A stretch of DNA of 64,000 nucleotides from an uncultured Flavobacteriales bacterium (GTDB lineage: Bacteria; Bacteroidota; Bacteroidia; Flavobacteriales; JBLHRE01), in contig CAKZPI010000034.1 in the NCBI GenBank assembly GCA_937139155.1, positions 1 to 64,000 on the forward strand. The letters are read 5' to 3'. Both the position numbers and the translations under genes were made by a program. The notes beneath the pieces were generated by a model that was not told the DNA's origin, made no database searches, and worked only from the letters and a program-made list of their open reading frames with translations. Position 1 is the first letter of the stretch. Each line of letters opens with the position of its first letter. Below are positions 9,250 to 16,700 of this stretch, one piece after another.

Positions 9250-11238
9250 CTACCTGAATAAATGTTGGTACTGAACCGGATACTCAAGGGTATAGGTATA
9301 CTTGTACTTCACCTTTTCACCTGGCTGCAGTTTTTCTGACCAAATCAGGATGCCCTTGTTCTGAATCACCTTGGCTCCTGGGGCTTCTTGAAGTTCAATC
9401 TTGATCTGACTATGGTCTGAGAAAGGAAACTGATCTTTTACAACCACCCGAACCTCTTGGGGTTTGGAATTAAAGACTTCTATGGTCCAGGCCACCTGCT
9501 CTTTGGAAGTTTTTCCGAGGTTAAACCATTTTAGATTTTCCTTGTCGCTAATGCGGGATACCACAATTCCCTTATCTCTTCCCAGGGATATTTCCATGGT
9601 ATCGGTAAGCACGTCGGTATCTAAGAACGACTTCCCTTGAAAGGTACCTTGGTAGAAGATTTGCACCTCCCCTGAAACAAGGTTGAGTTCGTCCCAATCG
9701 CTTAAAAGCGCCACCAGATACCCATCTTTTGAAAGCCTTGGAACCAATTGAAATTCATAGGTCACTGGCTTTAGCTCTTGCTTGAATTGAACCGTGTAAA
9801 TCTCTCCGTTAGACGGGATGGTATAGGGGGTATTGATTTTATACTCATAATTCAGAACCGCAGTTTTCAAGGAGGTTGAAATATAGGATGGTGGGGTCTT
9901 TAGGTTCACTTGATCCGCGGATAACTGAGGCAGGGAACCTGATCCTCTAACCTTGATTCCATCAATATAAACATCGGAATTCCCTCCTCTAGAACCTCGA
10001 ATATTATAGGATTGGCTCATGGCCTCGTTTCGAATGGACATGCTTCTGCTAGGTGCTGCTTGACTTGAAATGGTTTCCACCACAGCCACCTCTTTTACCT
10101 GGTTGGCTGCTTCATCCATAACCACATCCACGGAAGTGAACTCATCCAGGCGCACATAAAGGCCAACTGTGAATTTTTTGAACCCTAAATAATAGGCGGA
10201 AAGCTTATAGTTTCCCACAGGAAGGGGATTGAATTTAAACCGCCCTTCGGCATCTGCTTGTCCGGCATAAACCACCTTTTCATTTTGTGTAAAATGAAGA
10301 TTTGCAAAGGGCAGAGGCTCTCCGCTTCGGTCAATCACCACCCCTTTTACCCCGCCAAAATGCCTGAGTTGATCTTTGTTTTCAAGCGGATCGGGTTGGG
10401 TGATGTACCATTTCACCAGACTGGGCTTTTTGCCCGATTGCGAGGGAGAGGAGGAAGAAAGCGTGATTTCAATGTCTTTCCAATCAAAACCTGAGGACTG
10501 AAAAATCTCTGCTTTATAATTAATTTCAATGGGTTTGTTCAGTTCTTCCACCCGGAAATCATAGGTAGGATTCCAGCCGGCTGATTCAATGAAATAAGAG
10601 AATTCAAGGTTTGTTTCCCCGGTAAATTCAGACTCAAGTTCAATCAAAATGAAAGCCTTAATCTCCTTTGACTTATTGAGAGAAATCTGGTTAATAAGGA
10701 TTTCACGCTTTCGTTCTTCCATCCGCTTCAGGGCAATTTTTATATCAATCTTCCGATTCTTGATCTCGTTGAATCGGGCCCGGTAGTAAGCCGCTGCAAG
10801 CTTGACCTCCTCTACCTTGGCACCCTTTGAAGACCCCAGGTCTTGGTTGGCCAGAAGGAGTTCTTCTTCACCGGTAAGAACATGATACTCTTCTGAAATC
10901 CTGGCTCTTTCAATGTCTATTTCTTTGATTTTTTCAAGCACATCTTTTTCGGCTTGAGATTTTTTGAAAGCAAATTTTTCCTGATCGGTGCTCACCGATC
11001 GAATCAGAATTCCCTTTTGTCCTTTGACCTGAACCGTTTGGGGGTTTAGATGAATGGGTAGGCCTGAAATTTTAACCAATTGAATGCCTTTTTTAAGGCT
11101 AATTTTTGAGCTATGGTTTAGTTCTGCACCTGTGAAAAAAACGGTAGCTCCAAGGAGTTTTGATTCAAGATTCAAGGTGTCTTTTGCAGGGGAAACAAAG
11201 CTCAAAGCAAGCAAAGCGAGGGATAGTAGTTTTCGCAT
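9250..11238 (-). CDS. DUF4140/DUF4139 (MuiA-like) protein with carboxypeptidase-like and plug-like insert, copy 2
   Basis: The 662-residue paralogue of the adjacent gene has the same order of parts: signal peptide (1-18), DUF4140 (about 25-125), coiled coil, DUF4139 from about 212 (LEFSYFIESAGWNPTYDFR), insert at about 296-440, then the rest of DUF4139. The insert holds a carboxypeptidase-like domain (GVVIDRSGEPLPFANLHF). After it comes a clear receptor-plug signature, YNIRGSRGGNSDVYIDG followed by IKVRGSGSLPQ. Two such genes in tandem suggest partners or a duplication. It is the first gene of the minus-strand cluster that continues to the NRDE gene. Confidence 0.85.
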   Translation of the reverse strand: MRKLLSLALLALSFVSPAKDTLNLESKLLGATVFFTGAELNHSSKISLKKGIQLVKISGLPIHLNPQTVQVKGQKGILIRSVSTDQEKFAFKKSQAEKDVLEKIKEIDIERARISEEYHVLTGEEELLLANQDLGSSKGAKVEEVKLAAAYYRARFNEIKNRKIDIKIALKRMEERKREILINQISLNKSKEIKAFILIELESEFTGETNLEFSYFIESAGWNPTYDFRVEELNKPIEINYKAEIFQSSGFDWKDIEITLSSSSPSQSGKKPSLVKWYITQPDPLENKDQLRHFGGVKGVVIDRSGEPLPFANLHFTQNEKVVYAGQADAEGRFKFNPLPVGNYKLSAYYLGFKKFTVGLYVRLDEFTSVDVVMDEAANQVKEVAVVETISSQAAPSRSMSIRNEAMSQSYNIRGSRGGNSDVYIDGIKVRGSGSLPQLSADQVNLKTPPSYISTSLKTAVLNYEYKINTPYTIPSNGEIYTVQFKQELKPVTYEFQLVPRLSKDGYLVALLSDWDELNLVSGEVQIFYQGTFQGKSFLDTDVLTDTMEISLGRDKGIVVSRISDKENLKWFNLGKTSKEQVAWTIEVFNSKPQEVRVVVKDQFPFSDHSQIKIELQEAPGAKVIQNKGILIWSEKLQPGEKVKYKYTYTLEYPVQYQHLFR

Positions 11239-11361
11239 AGGAGGAAATTGAGGTTAGGGGGATTAAAGTTTCAGTTCCAAAAACCTTACCATTTTATTTA
11301 AAGACTTTCTTCCTCCAAGCTATGGAAAAAACCTGATTTGAAAATGTATATTCACAAGCAA

Positions 11362-11369
11362 ATACTTTG
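11362..11369 (+). promoter_or_regulatory. Candidate -7 box immediately before the BASS transporter
   Basis: ATACTTTG resembles the Bacteroidota -7 element TAnnTTTG. Only ACC separates it from the ATG at 11373, so transcription would start at or inside the start codon region. No good -33 TTG was located. Confidence 0.35.
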
Positions 11370-11372
11370 ACC

Positions 11373-12236
11373 ATGGACACATTATCAACGGCCATATTGG
11401 GTGGGGCCTTAGCCGTCATCATGATTGGTATGGGGCTTTCCTTAACGGGACAAGATTTCAAGCGAATCTTAGAAGCTCCGAGGGCGGTATTCCTCGGGTT
11501 TTTAGCCCAAATCATTCTCTTACCCTTGTTGGGCTTGGGCTTGATTGAGGTTTTGAATTTAGAGCCACCCATTGCCATGGGATTGATGATTCTGGCAGCA
11601 TGTCCTGGCGGTCCCACCTCAAATTTGCTGAGTTTATTGGCCAAGGCAGACCTGGCCTTATCGGTGAGTTTAACCGCCTTGAATAGTTTGGTCACCTTAA
11701 TAACCATCCCCTTTTTGGTTCAGTTTTCTTATCAGGTGATTTACGCAGAAACCACTCAGGTTCCACCTCCTCTTGAAACCATTGCGCAAAGCTTGCTGAT
11801 TGTAATTGCTCTGCCCCTATCCATTGGTATGCTTACGCGGAAGTTCAAACCCGAACTAGCCAAGAAGCTAAACCGTCCGGTACGCATAGCCTCTGCCCTT
11901 TTATTGGCCCTGGTAATTGTGGGCTTGGTGATTAAGGAGCGGGAGAATTTTGTGGATTATTTTGCTCGAGCAGCCATAGCCGCCTTATTGTTGAACCTTT
12001 TAGGCATGGGCATAGGATTGATTTTAGGGAAGGCTGGAAGGCTAAACTTAAAGCAACAGCTAACCATAGCCATTGAGAGCGGCAACCAGAACGGCACCTT
12101 GGCCATACATATAGCCGTGGTTACCTTAGGAATGGAAGACCTGGCCATAACCGCCGCAGTTTATAGCTTGATTATGTATGCAACGGCTGTGATTCCGGTA
12201 AGTTTTGGGATGAAGAAGTTCCGATCAGGAATTTAG
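11373..12236 (+). CDS. Bile acid:sodium symporter (BASS) family transporter
   Basis: The 287-residue protein has about nine to ten hydrophobic helices and the conserved CPGGPTSNLLSLLAKAD segment near residues 83-99, which is typical of BASS (SLC10-like) sodium-coupled organic anion transporters in the inner membrane. A second conserved stretch, ESGNQNGTLAIHIA, lies near residue 230 and holds the expected crossing-helix residues. I chose ATG 11373 rather than the TTG two codons earlier, because a -7-like box overlaps the latter. The substrate is unknown. The 3' end overlaps the convergent downstream gene by 12 bases. Confidence 0.85.
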   Translation: MDTLSTAILGGALAVIMIGMGLSLTGQDFKRILEAPRAVFLGFLAQIILLPLLGLGLIEVLNLEPPIAMGLMILAACPGGPTSNLLSLLAKADLALSVSLTALNSLVTLITIPFLVQFSYQVIYAETTQVPPPLETIAQSLLIVIALPLSIGMLTRKFKPELAKKLNRPVRIASALLLALVIVGLVIKERENFVDYFARAAIAALLLNLLGMGIGLILGKAGRLNLKQQLTIAIESGNQNGTLAIHIAVVTLGMEDLAITAAVYSLIMYATAVIPVSFGMKKFRSGI

Positions 12237-12731
12237 AAAGTCTTTTTTAAAGCGAAGGAAGGTTCGGTGAATTCCGGGGCTTAGTCCTTCCCCATACATG
12301 GGATCTAGAAGGAAGGAAATCTCTGATTTCAATTCAGGGTATTTTTTGGCAATTTTCAAAATCTCTTCAAGGGCTGTGATTCGTAGGCTTGGAATGCTAC
12401 CTCGGTTTTCCCAGGTCCCCATGCAATGATCGAAATACCTTGACTCTTGTTCTTCATCTAGACTCATTCTTCTCAGCACCCTAAGGATGCACCTTTGATG
12501 TCCTTCTGGACGGTGAGGGAAAACCTCCAGGAAATCATTGATGAAAGGAATGAGTCGGTCATCGTTTTTGGATATGGAATGTTCAAGAACCCAGGTTGCT
12601 CTCCATGAGATGGGCTCTTGGTTTTCGAGGGCAATATTCACGCATTCCAGGAAGGTTGATTTGTTTTCATGAACCTTTTGGTAGAATGCGTTTTTATCAA
12701 ATCTTGAATTTAGAATTTCACGAACCGTCAT
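12225..12731 (-). CDS. HEAT-like helical repeat protein, function unknown
   Basis: The 168-residue, apparently cytoplasmic all-helical protein has a WRATWVLEHSISKNDDRLIPFI segment. It resembles small Bacteroidota proteins built of HEAT-like repeats that are often mislabelled adenylosuccinate lyase. No catalytic motif is visible. It is convergent with the BASS transporter, with a 12-base overlap of coding ends. The assignment to a helical-repeat fold is from general pattern only. Confidence 0.65.
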   Translation of the reverse strand: MTVREILNSRFDKNAFYQKVHENKSTFLECVNIALENQEPISWRATWVLEHSISKNDDRLIPFINDFLEVFPHRPEGHQRCILRVLRRMSLDEEQESRYFDHCMGTWENRGSIPSLRITALEEILKIAKKYPELKSEISFLLDPMYGEGLSPGIHRTFLRFKKDFLNS

Positions 12732-12757
12732 GCCTGAAAAGTACGGAAAGATGGAAA

Positions 12758-12790
12758 TAAAAAAAGGAGCAAATCTAGATTTGCTCCTTG
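12758..12790 (-). terminator. Intrinsic terminator of the GlsB-type gene
   Basis: AAGGAGCAAATCT / AGATTTGCTCCTT is a perfect 26-bp palindrome (12764-12789). On the minus strand it is followed by a run of seven T. It ends the minus-strand transcript of the GlsB-type gene before the next gene. Confidence 0.85.
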
Positions 12791-12813
12791 GCGATATATA
12801 GTGACACTCGCGC

Positions 12814-13065
12814 CTAAATCAGCTTACGAGCGATTAGGTTAATTAGGAAAAGAATGACAATTGCCCCTAGGGCGCCCGAAAAAATATAGGCTAACAATCC
12901 TGAACCGGGGTAGATATTTAAAAGGCCGAGCAGCCAGTATCCAACCGCAGCGCCAATAATTCCGATAAAAATATTTCCCAGGATGCCCAAACCAGAGCCC
13001 TTATAAAGAACTCCACCGAGCCATCCTGCAATTCCTCCTACTATAATTGTTGCTAATATTCCCAT
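12814..13065 (-). CDS. GlsB/YeaQ/YmgE family small membrane protein
   Basis: The 83-residue, highly hydrophobic protein is rich in glycine and begins MGILATIIVGGIAGWLGGVL, the hallmark of the transglycosylase-associated GlsB/YeaQ family. It has three predicted membrane helices. Family members are small inner-membrane proteins linked to stress responses; a biochemical role is not established. It is a single-gene unit with its own intrinsic terminator. Confidence 0.85.
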   Translation of the reverse strand: MGILATIIVGGIAGWLGGVLYKGSGLGILGNIFIGIIGAAVGYWLLGLLNIYPGSGLLAYIFSGALGAIVILFLINLIARKLI

Positions 13066-13222
13066 GATAAAGATTTTTTAAGGTTATGTGCCTAGGAGAT
13101 GGCAAGCTGCGTTCCGAAAATGAAACCACCCTGCGTTGAAATCATAAAAAACTGTATTTCAATTGATTGCAAGCGACAGATAGCTTCTAGGCCATATATA
13201 AAAAGCCCAGAACTATTTTCGA

Positions 13223-13304
13223 TATGAAATTTGGGGTTTCATATAGGGGCGGGCTTGGGCGGGCTTGGGCGAGCTTGGGCGAATTGCGATTCGCCCTTAC
13301 GCCC
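13223..13304. repeat. RAYT 3'-flank: decamer tandem repeat and variant REP hairpin
   Basis: TATGAAA/TTTCATA forms a small hairpin (13223-13243). Next come three head-to-tail 10-bp copies of GGGC(T/G-rich) type (GGGCTTGGGC, GGGCTTGGGC, GAGCTTGGGC; 13251-13280). They run into the hairpin GGGCGAAT-TGCG-ATTCGCCC (13277-13296), a variant of the REP palindrome found elsewhere in this island. CCCTTACG is then repeated twice, and the RAYT stop codon sits in the second copy. The rest of the gap 13066-13222 shows nothing I can name. Confidence 0.75.
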
Positions 13305-13856
13305 TTACGCCTTTTTGGGGTTATTGATGATATAGTTGGTGATATTGATATAGGATGGATGGTCGCGGATGATATTCTCATAATAATTCCTTTGCCATAT
13401 TTTATAGTTTAGGTTTTGAATTATTTCCGTGGGCCGTTTGGGCAAGTGGGCACCGGGTCTTTGAATTTCTTCCTTGATTCTTTTGATGGTAGCAATCTTA
13501 AATCCGCGGATTACGGCCCCGACGGAATTGGCTGGGGACCTGAATTTGCCGACCTCCTTTTTAAGCTCCGGCGGATTTAGATTCTCGGTTATTTCGAGAA
13601 TCCCATGAATATGATCCGGCATGATGATAAAGGCATGCACCCGTACATTCCGCCTAATTTTGGATGTATTCAGCCATTGGTCGTGAGCGATGACCCCGAA
13701 GGAATTGAGAATCATTTGTTTGGACGATATTTCCCCAAAAATTCTGACCCTGTTTTTGGTATTGAAGGTCAGAAAATAGAATCCCTTTTGCGCATAATCA
13801 TAGCCTTTCAACCGGATAGACCTCCGGTTATGGAGTTGCGGGTGGTAAAATTTCAT
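13305..13856 (-). CDS. REP-associated tyrosine transposase (RAYT, IS200-like Y1)
   Basis: The 183-residue Y1 HUH transposase-like protein has an RRSIRLKGYDYAQKGFYFLTF opening typical of Bacteroidota RAYTs. The HUH metal-binding motif is H82-I-H84 in FIIMPDHIHGIL. SVGAVIRGFK lies near 111-120, and the catalytic tyrosine is in IWQRNYYENIIRD (Y158/Y159). I start it at ATG 13856. The open frame continues upstream, but those codons are translated REP sequence. RAYTs nick and process single-stranded REP DNA and are usually single-copy domesticated genes rather than mobile elements. REP arrays flank it on both sides. Confidence 0.9.
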   Translation of the reverse strand: MKFYHPQLHNRRSIRLKGYDYAQKGFYFLTFNTKNRVRIFGEISSKQMILNSFGVIAHDQWLNTSKIRRNVRVHAFIIMPDHIHGILEITENLNPPELKKEVGKFRSPANSVGAVIRGFKIATIKRIKEEIQRPGAHLPKRPTEIIQNLNYKIWQRNYYENIIRDHPSYINITNYIINNPKKA

Positions 13857-13899
13857 GGTTCTAAGATTTTTAGTTCTCAGAAAATTATAAAAAATAATT

Positions 13900-13950
13900 G
13901 TCGGGGCGAATTGTGGGATGATGTCGGGGCGAATTGCAATTCGCCCCGAC
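13900..13950 (+). repeat. REP array 1 (one 23-bp unit plus full palindrome)
   Basis: One unit GTCGGGGCGAATT + GTGGGATGAT (13900-13922) is followed exactly 23 bases later by the perfect 28-bp palindrome GTCGGGGCGAATTG / CAATTCGCCCCGAC (13923-13950). It lies between the divergent RAYT and GH25 genes, 5' of RAYT. Confidence 0.9.
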
Positions 13951-13992
13951 TTAGGTAAATTCATTTATTTTAGATCATAATTAATTCCACAC

Positions 13993-14934
13993 ATGAAAAA
14001 CCTATACTTTTTCATTCTTGAATATTCCCAAGTTCACCCCATTCGGTTTTGGGCAATGGTTTCTATTCTGGTTCTCGGGTTCATCTTGGCCTTGTTGTTG
14101 GTTTGGTTTTTATTGAAACGAAGAAGGCGAAATTCCAGTCTGCCTCGAGATCGTCAGGGAAATATTATGGGTGGAAGCTTTTCTTGGAAAGGCCGGGTGA
14201 TTTATAAAAAAATCCATTTAATTCATGTATTTGTGCTAGGATTGGTTTCTGTAATTTTTGTATGGAATTACTCCTCCTCCCAACTATTTGGAACCAAATT
14301 CGGCGGCAAGGAAAACTTATGGATAAGTGAATCAAATTATATTTTTGGCCTTGACGTTTCGCATTACCAAGGTAAGATACGGTGGAGTGAGGTTCAAAAG
14401 TCTTCCCATCCCATAGAATATATTTTCATTCGCTCTACCATGGGTTCCGACGGGAAAGACAAACGATTTAAAGAAAATTGGAAAGCCGCTAAGCAGCATA
14501 ATTTTATTCGTGGCGCCTACCATTATTACCGGCCAAACGAAAACTCCGCTGAGCAATTTCAAAATTATAAATCCGTAGTGAGGCTTAACTCAGGCGACTT
14601 CATTCCTATTTTAGATGTGGAAGTTGAAAGCCCGTATGGGCGCGACAATTTGAGGAAGGGCGTTCTCAATTGGCTACGACTGGCTGAAGTTACATATGGA
14701 GTAAAACCTATGATTTACACCGGACTAAAATTCTACCAAGACATTTTGAAGGGTCATGTAGAAGGATACCCATTATGGATTGCCGCCTACTCCGGAAAAC
14801 ATCGCCTCAAAGGCGAAAACTGGGATTTTCATCAATTCACAGAAAGGGTCAGAGTTCAAGGCATCTCCCATCTAGTAGATGGAAATGATTTTGATGGAAG
14901 CCTGGAAGATTTGAGGAGATTTTGTTTGGACTGA
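13993..14934 (+). CDS. Membrane-anchored GH25-family lysozyme-like hydrolase
   Basis: The 313-residue protein has two N-terminal hydrophobic helices (about 18-41 and 75-93) joined by a basic loop (KRRRRN). A glycoside hydrolase family 25 domain fills residues ~115-310. The family motifs are visible: GLDVSHYQGKIRW (catalytic-site Asp), YIFIRSTMG, RGAYHYYRP, and the acidic strand PILDVEVE carrying the second catalytic acid. GH25 enzymes cleave the beta-1,4 bond of peptidoglycan, here presumably in the periplasm while tethered to the inner membrane. It stands alone between two REP arrays. Confidence 0.85.
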   Translation: MKNLYFFILEYSQVHPIRFWAMVSILVLGFILALLLVWFLLKRRRRNSSLPRDRQGNIMGGSFSWKGRVIYKKIHLIHVFVLGLVSVIFVWNYSSSQLFGTKFGGKENLWISESNYIFGLDVSHYQGKIRWSEVQKSSHPIEYIFIRSTMGSDGKDKRFKENWKAAKQHNFIRGAYHYYRPNENSAEQFQNYKSVVRLNSGDFIPILDVEVESPYGRDNLRKGVLNWLRLAEVTYGVKPMIYTGLKFYQDILKGHVEGYPLWIAAYSGKHRLKGENWDFHQFTERVRVQGISHLVDGNDFDGSLEDLRRFCLD

Positions 14935-14956
14935 GAGAGGTCTGTTTCTGGTTTGG

Positions 14957-15030
14957 GTCGGGGCGAATCCTGGAATCATGTTGGGGCGAATTCTGGATTC
15001 ATGTCGGGGCGAATTGCAATTCGCCCCGAC
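14957..15030 (+). repeat. REP array 2 (two 23-bp units plus full palindrome)
   Basis: Half-sites start at 14957 (GTCGGGGCGAAT), 14980 (GTTGGGGCGAATT) and 15003, exactly 23 bases apart. The last is the perfect 28-bp palindrome 15003-15030. The array fills the gap between the ends of the GH25 gene and the convergent membrane protein gene. Confidence 0.9.
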
Positions 15031-15053
15031 GCATAATCATAATTGAAGCCAAA

Positions 15054-15572
15054 CTAATTTTTCCAGTCTTTTAATTCATGGTTTAACAGGCTCTCAAATT
15101 TCCCCTCAGCTGGCAGTCTATTGGGGAACTCATATAGCATCAGCTTAAATCCGTCTTTCCGTTCGGCAATTATTTCATAAAACTTATCGGATCTTTTTCT
15201 AACCCTGAAAAATTTTACATTCTGCTTATCAATAACTTGAGGCCCCTTGAGCTCTTGTCTAAACATGTATTTGGTACCAAACTCAATCTTTCCATTCAAA
15301 ATTCTTAGTTGGGTTTCGACATTCGAAACATAAGTTAGAACGAAGGCAACAGAATAGAGCCCTCCAATGAAGAGTGGATTATATAAATTAGAAACTGAAT
15401 TATCAATTTCAAAAAAAGCCAATTTTATAAGCTTGGTTGAAGCAATGGTAAATAGAAGTGCGGATGCCATACCAGCAAGAGCTCCAAACCAAGGGATTCT
15501 ATGCTTACTTGAAACAATCATCAATGAAGGGATTTCCTTTCTTTTTTCATTTTTTTCTACTAAAACAGGCAA
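15054..15572 (-). CDS. Small membrane protein of unknown function
   Basis: I do not recognise this 172-residue protein. It has a charged N-terminus, two predicted membrane helices (about 29-49 and 66-82), and a C-terminal ~85-residue soluble domain rich in beta strands and basic residues. Overall it looks like a bacterial PH-like membrane protein. It is bracketed by REP arrays on both sides and has no operon partner within 130 bases. Its length and codon use look like a real gene. Confidence 0.55.
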   Translation of the reverse strand: MPVLVEKNEKRKEIPSLMIVSSKHRIPWFGALAGMASALLFTIASTKLIKLAFFEIDNSVSNLYNPLFIGGLYSVAFVLTYVSNVETQLRILNGKIEFGTKYMFRQELKGPQVIDKQNVKFFRVRKRSDKFYEIIAERKDGFKLMLYEFPNRLPAEGKFESLLNHELKDWKN

Positions 15573-15594
15573 GCCTTCTGTAAACTAAACGAGG

Positions 15595-15660
15595 GTCCAG
15601 GCGAATTGTGAGATGATGTCGGGGCGAATTGCATTGGGCCCTGGTTTCTATAATTCACCC
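15595..15660 (+). repeat. REP array 3 (degenerate)
   Basis: A unit with altered head (GTCCAGGCGAATT + GTGAGATGAT) at 15595 is followed exactly 23 bases later by GTCGGGGCGAATTG at 15618. The right arm of the palindrome has decayed to CATTGGGCCCTGG. A diverged inverted half-site AATTCACCCC sits at 15651-15660. The altered CCAGG head is complementary to the CCTGG tail, so a longer hairpin may survive. Confidence 0.75.
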
Positions 15661-15710
15661 CAGAATCACTATACATATCGAGATTCGTTTTTTACAGTCA
15701 ACCGACTATC

Positions 15711-16571
15711 TTATTTTTCTTGAGCTAGTTTCGATAAAAGCTCGATTTGAGCATCAATGGCTTGGTGGGTTTTCTGAATTTGAACTCGATAGGCATAGGT
15801 TTTTTCCGCCAAAGACTTCCTAATCAAGCTAAACCCATGAATTCTCAGTTCGGTATATCGATGCAAAATATCGTTCTCTTTTCGGATTTCATCGGGGAGG
15901 TTCTTCATTGCCCTTATCTCATTCATCAGGTCTAGGTTTTCTTCCCATGCCGGTATAACCTTAAAATCAAGCTCTGTCAATAAATCTTTATCTGACAATT
16001 TATCCAATTGCTGGTAAAACCCAAGGGTATTGGATTCATTCTGGTAAAACTGGCTCATTCGTTTATCAAATTCAGGATTTGATGAGCCAACCCCTTGAAC
16101 CAAACTTGGACTTAGTAAAATTCCAACCGTTATAACTCCAGCACCAAGACCAATGCCAATACCCCGAAGGTGTGGATAAAACACATCTTTCTCCCCTTTT
16201 AGCGCTTTAAGCACCTTGCCTTGTTTGGCTTGCACAAACCAATAGGCAGCACCGCAAAAAAGGAGAGGTATAACCATTCTTGGAAGAGAGTTCATGATCT
16301 CCTCCGGAAGAAAGAAAAGGGCGGTAAAGAGAAAAATAGTAATCAGCACACCTACAACCATGGTTTGGGTCCCAAGACTTGTTTTACCCATTGCTTTAAA
16401 ATTAGACCCAATTAAATACCCCCCAACCACTGGACCTCCTAAAAAGGTAGCGCCAAAAATGGCGTTTGAAGAATATAGCTTCCCTTGAACTTCTGGCTCC
16501 TGTTCTAATTCTTGATCGATCATTTCACTTTTTTTCACAGAAATGCTAAGGTCTTTCTTAGACATTTCCAT
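15711..16571 (-). CDS. Multi-pass membrane protein of unknown function with coiled C-terminus
   Basis: The 286-residue protein has an acidic cytoplasmic N-terminus. The segment LYSSNAIFGATFLGGPVVGG follows near residues 32-51; it recurs in many uncharacterised bacterial membrane proteins. Four predicted helices come next, to about residue 170, then a ~110-residue helical, probably coiled-coil tail. I start it at ATG 16571, because the upstream extension of the frame is translated REP sequence. No enzyme motif is visible. It lies between REP arrays 3 and 4. Confidence 0.6.
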   Translation of the reverse strand: MEMSKKDLSISVKKSEMIDQELEQEPEVQGKLYSSNAIFGATFLGGPVVGGYLIGSNFKAMGKTSLGTQTMVVGVLITIFLFTALFFLPEEIMNSLPRMVIPLLFCGAAYWFVQAKQGKVLKALKGEKDVFYPHLRGIGIGLGAGVITVGILLSPSLVQGVGSSNPEFDKRMSQFYQNESNTLGFYQQLDKLSDKDLLTELDFKVIPAWEENLDLMNEIRAMKNLPDEIRKENDILHRYTELRIHGFSLIRKSLAEKTYAYRVQIQKTHQAIDAQIELLSKLAQEK

Positions 16572-16628
16572 TGGTATTTTCTGGGTTAAGATTATGGAAA
16601 AATTTCTTTTCAGAGAAATTATACTATT

Positions 16629-16700
16629 GTCGGTGCGAATTGTGAGATGATGTCGGGGCGAATTGCAATTCGCCCCGACCATGGTAATTCGCCCCGAATT
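16629..16700 (+). repeat. REP array 4, abutting the queA stop codon
   Basis: Unit GTCGGTGCGAATT + GTGAGATGAT at 16629 is followed 23 bases later by the perfect 28-bp palindrome at 16652-16679. An additional small hairpin AATTCG-CCC-CGAATT (16686-16700) runs into the queA stop codon at 16699-16701. Confidence 0.9.

Noticed and set aside
11294..11707. 137-residue minus-strand frame opposite the BASS transporter
   Set aside because: It is antisense to a well-supported transporter gene, basic and low in complexity, with no family signature.
13305..13856. RAYT considered as an active IS200/IS605 insertion sequence
   Set aside because: There is one copy, with no matching left and right ends forming a unit element and no TnpB; REP association fits a domesticated RAYT better.
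13605..13958. 117-residue plus-strand frame opposite RAYT
   Set aside because: It is the antisense shadow of the RAYT gene and ends inside a REP array.
13857..13964. N-terminal extension of the RAYT frame to 13964
   Set aside because: The extra codons are translated REP palindrome; family members begin at the segment encoded from 13856.
13900..16679. Regularly spaced repeats considered as a CRISPR array
   Set aside because: The 23-bp units are contiguous with no spacers, are scattered over several gaps, end in a palindrome, and no cas genes are present.
16572..16682. Upstream extension of the 286-residue membrane protein
   Set aside because: The extension runs through REP array 4 and a non-coding spacer; ATG 16571 gives a sensible N-terminus.
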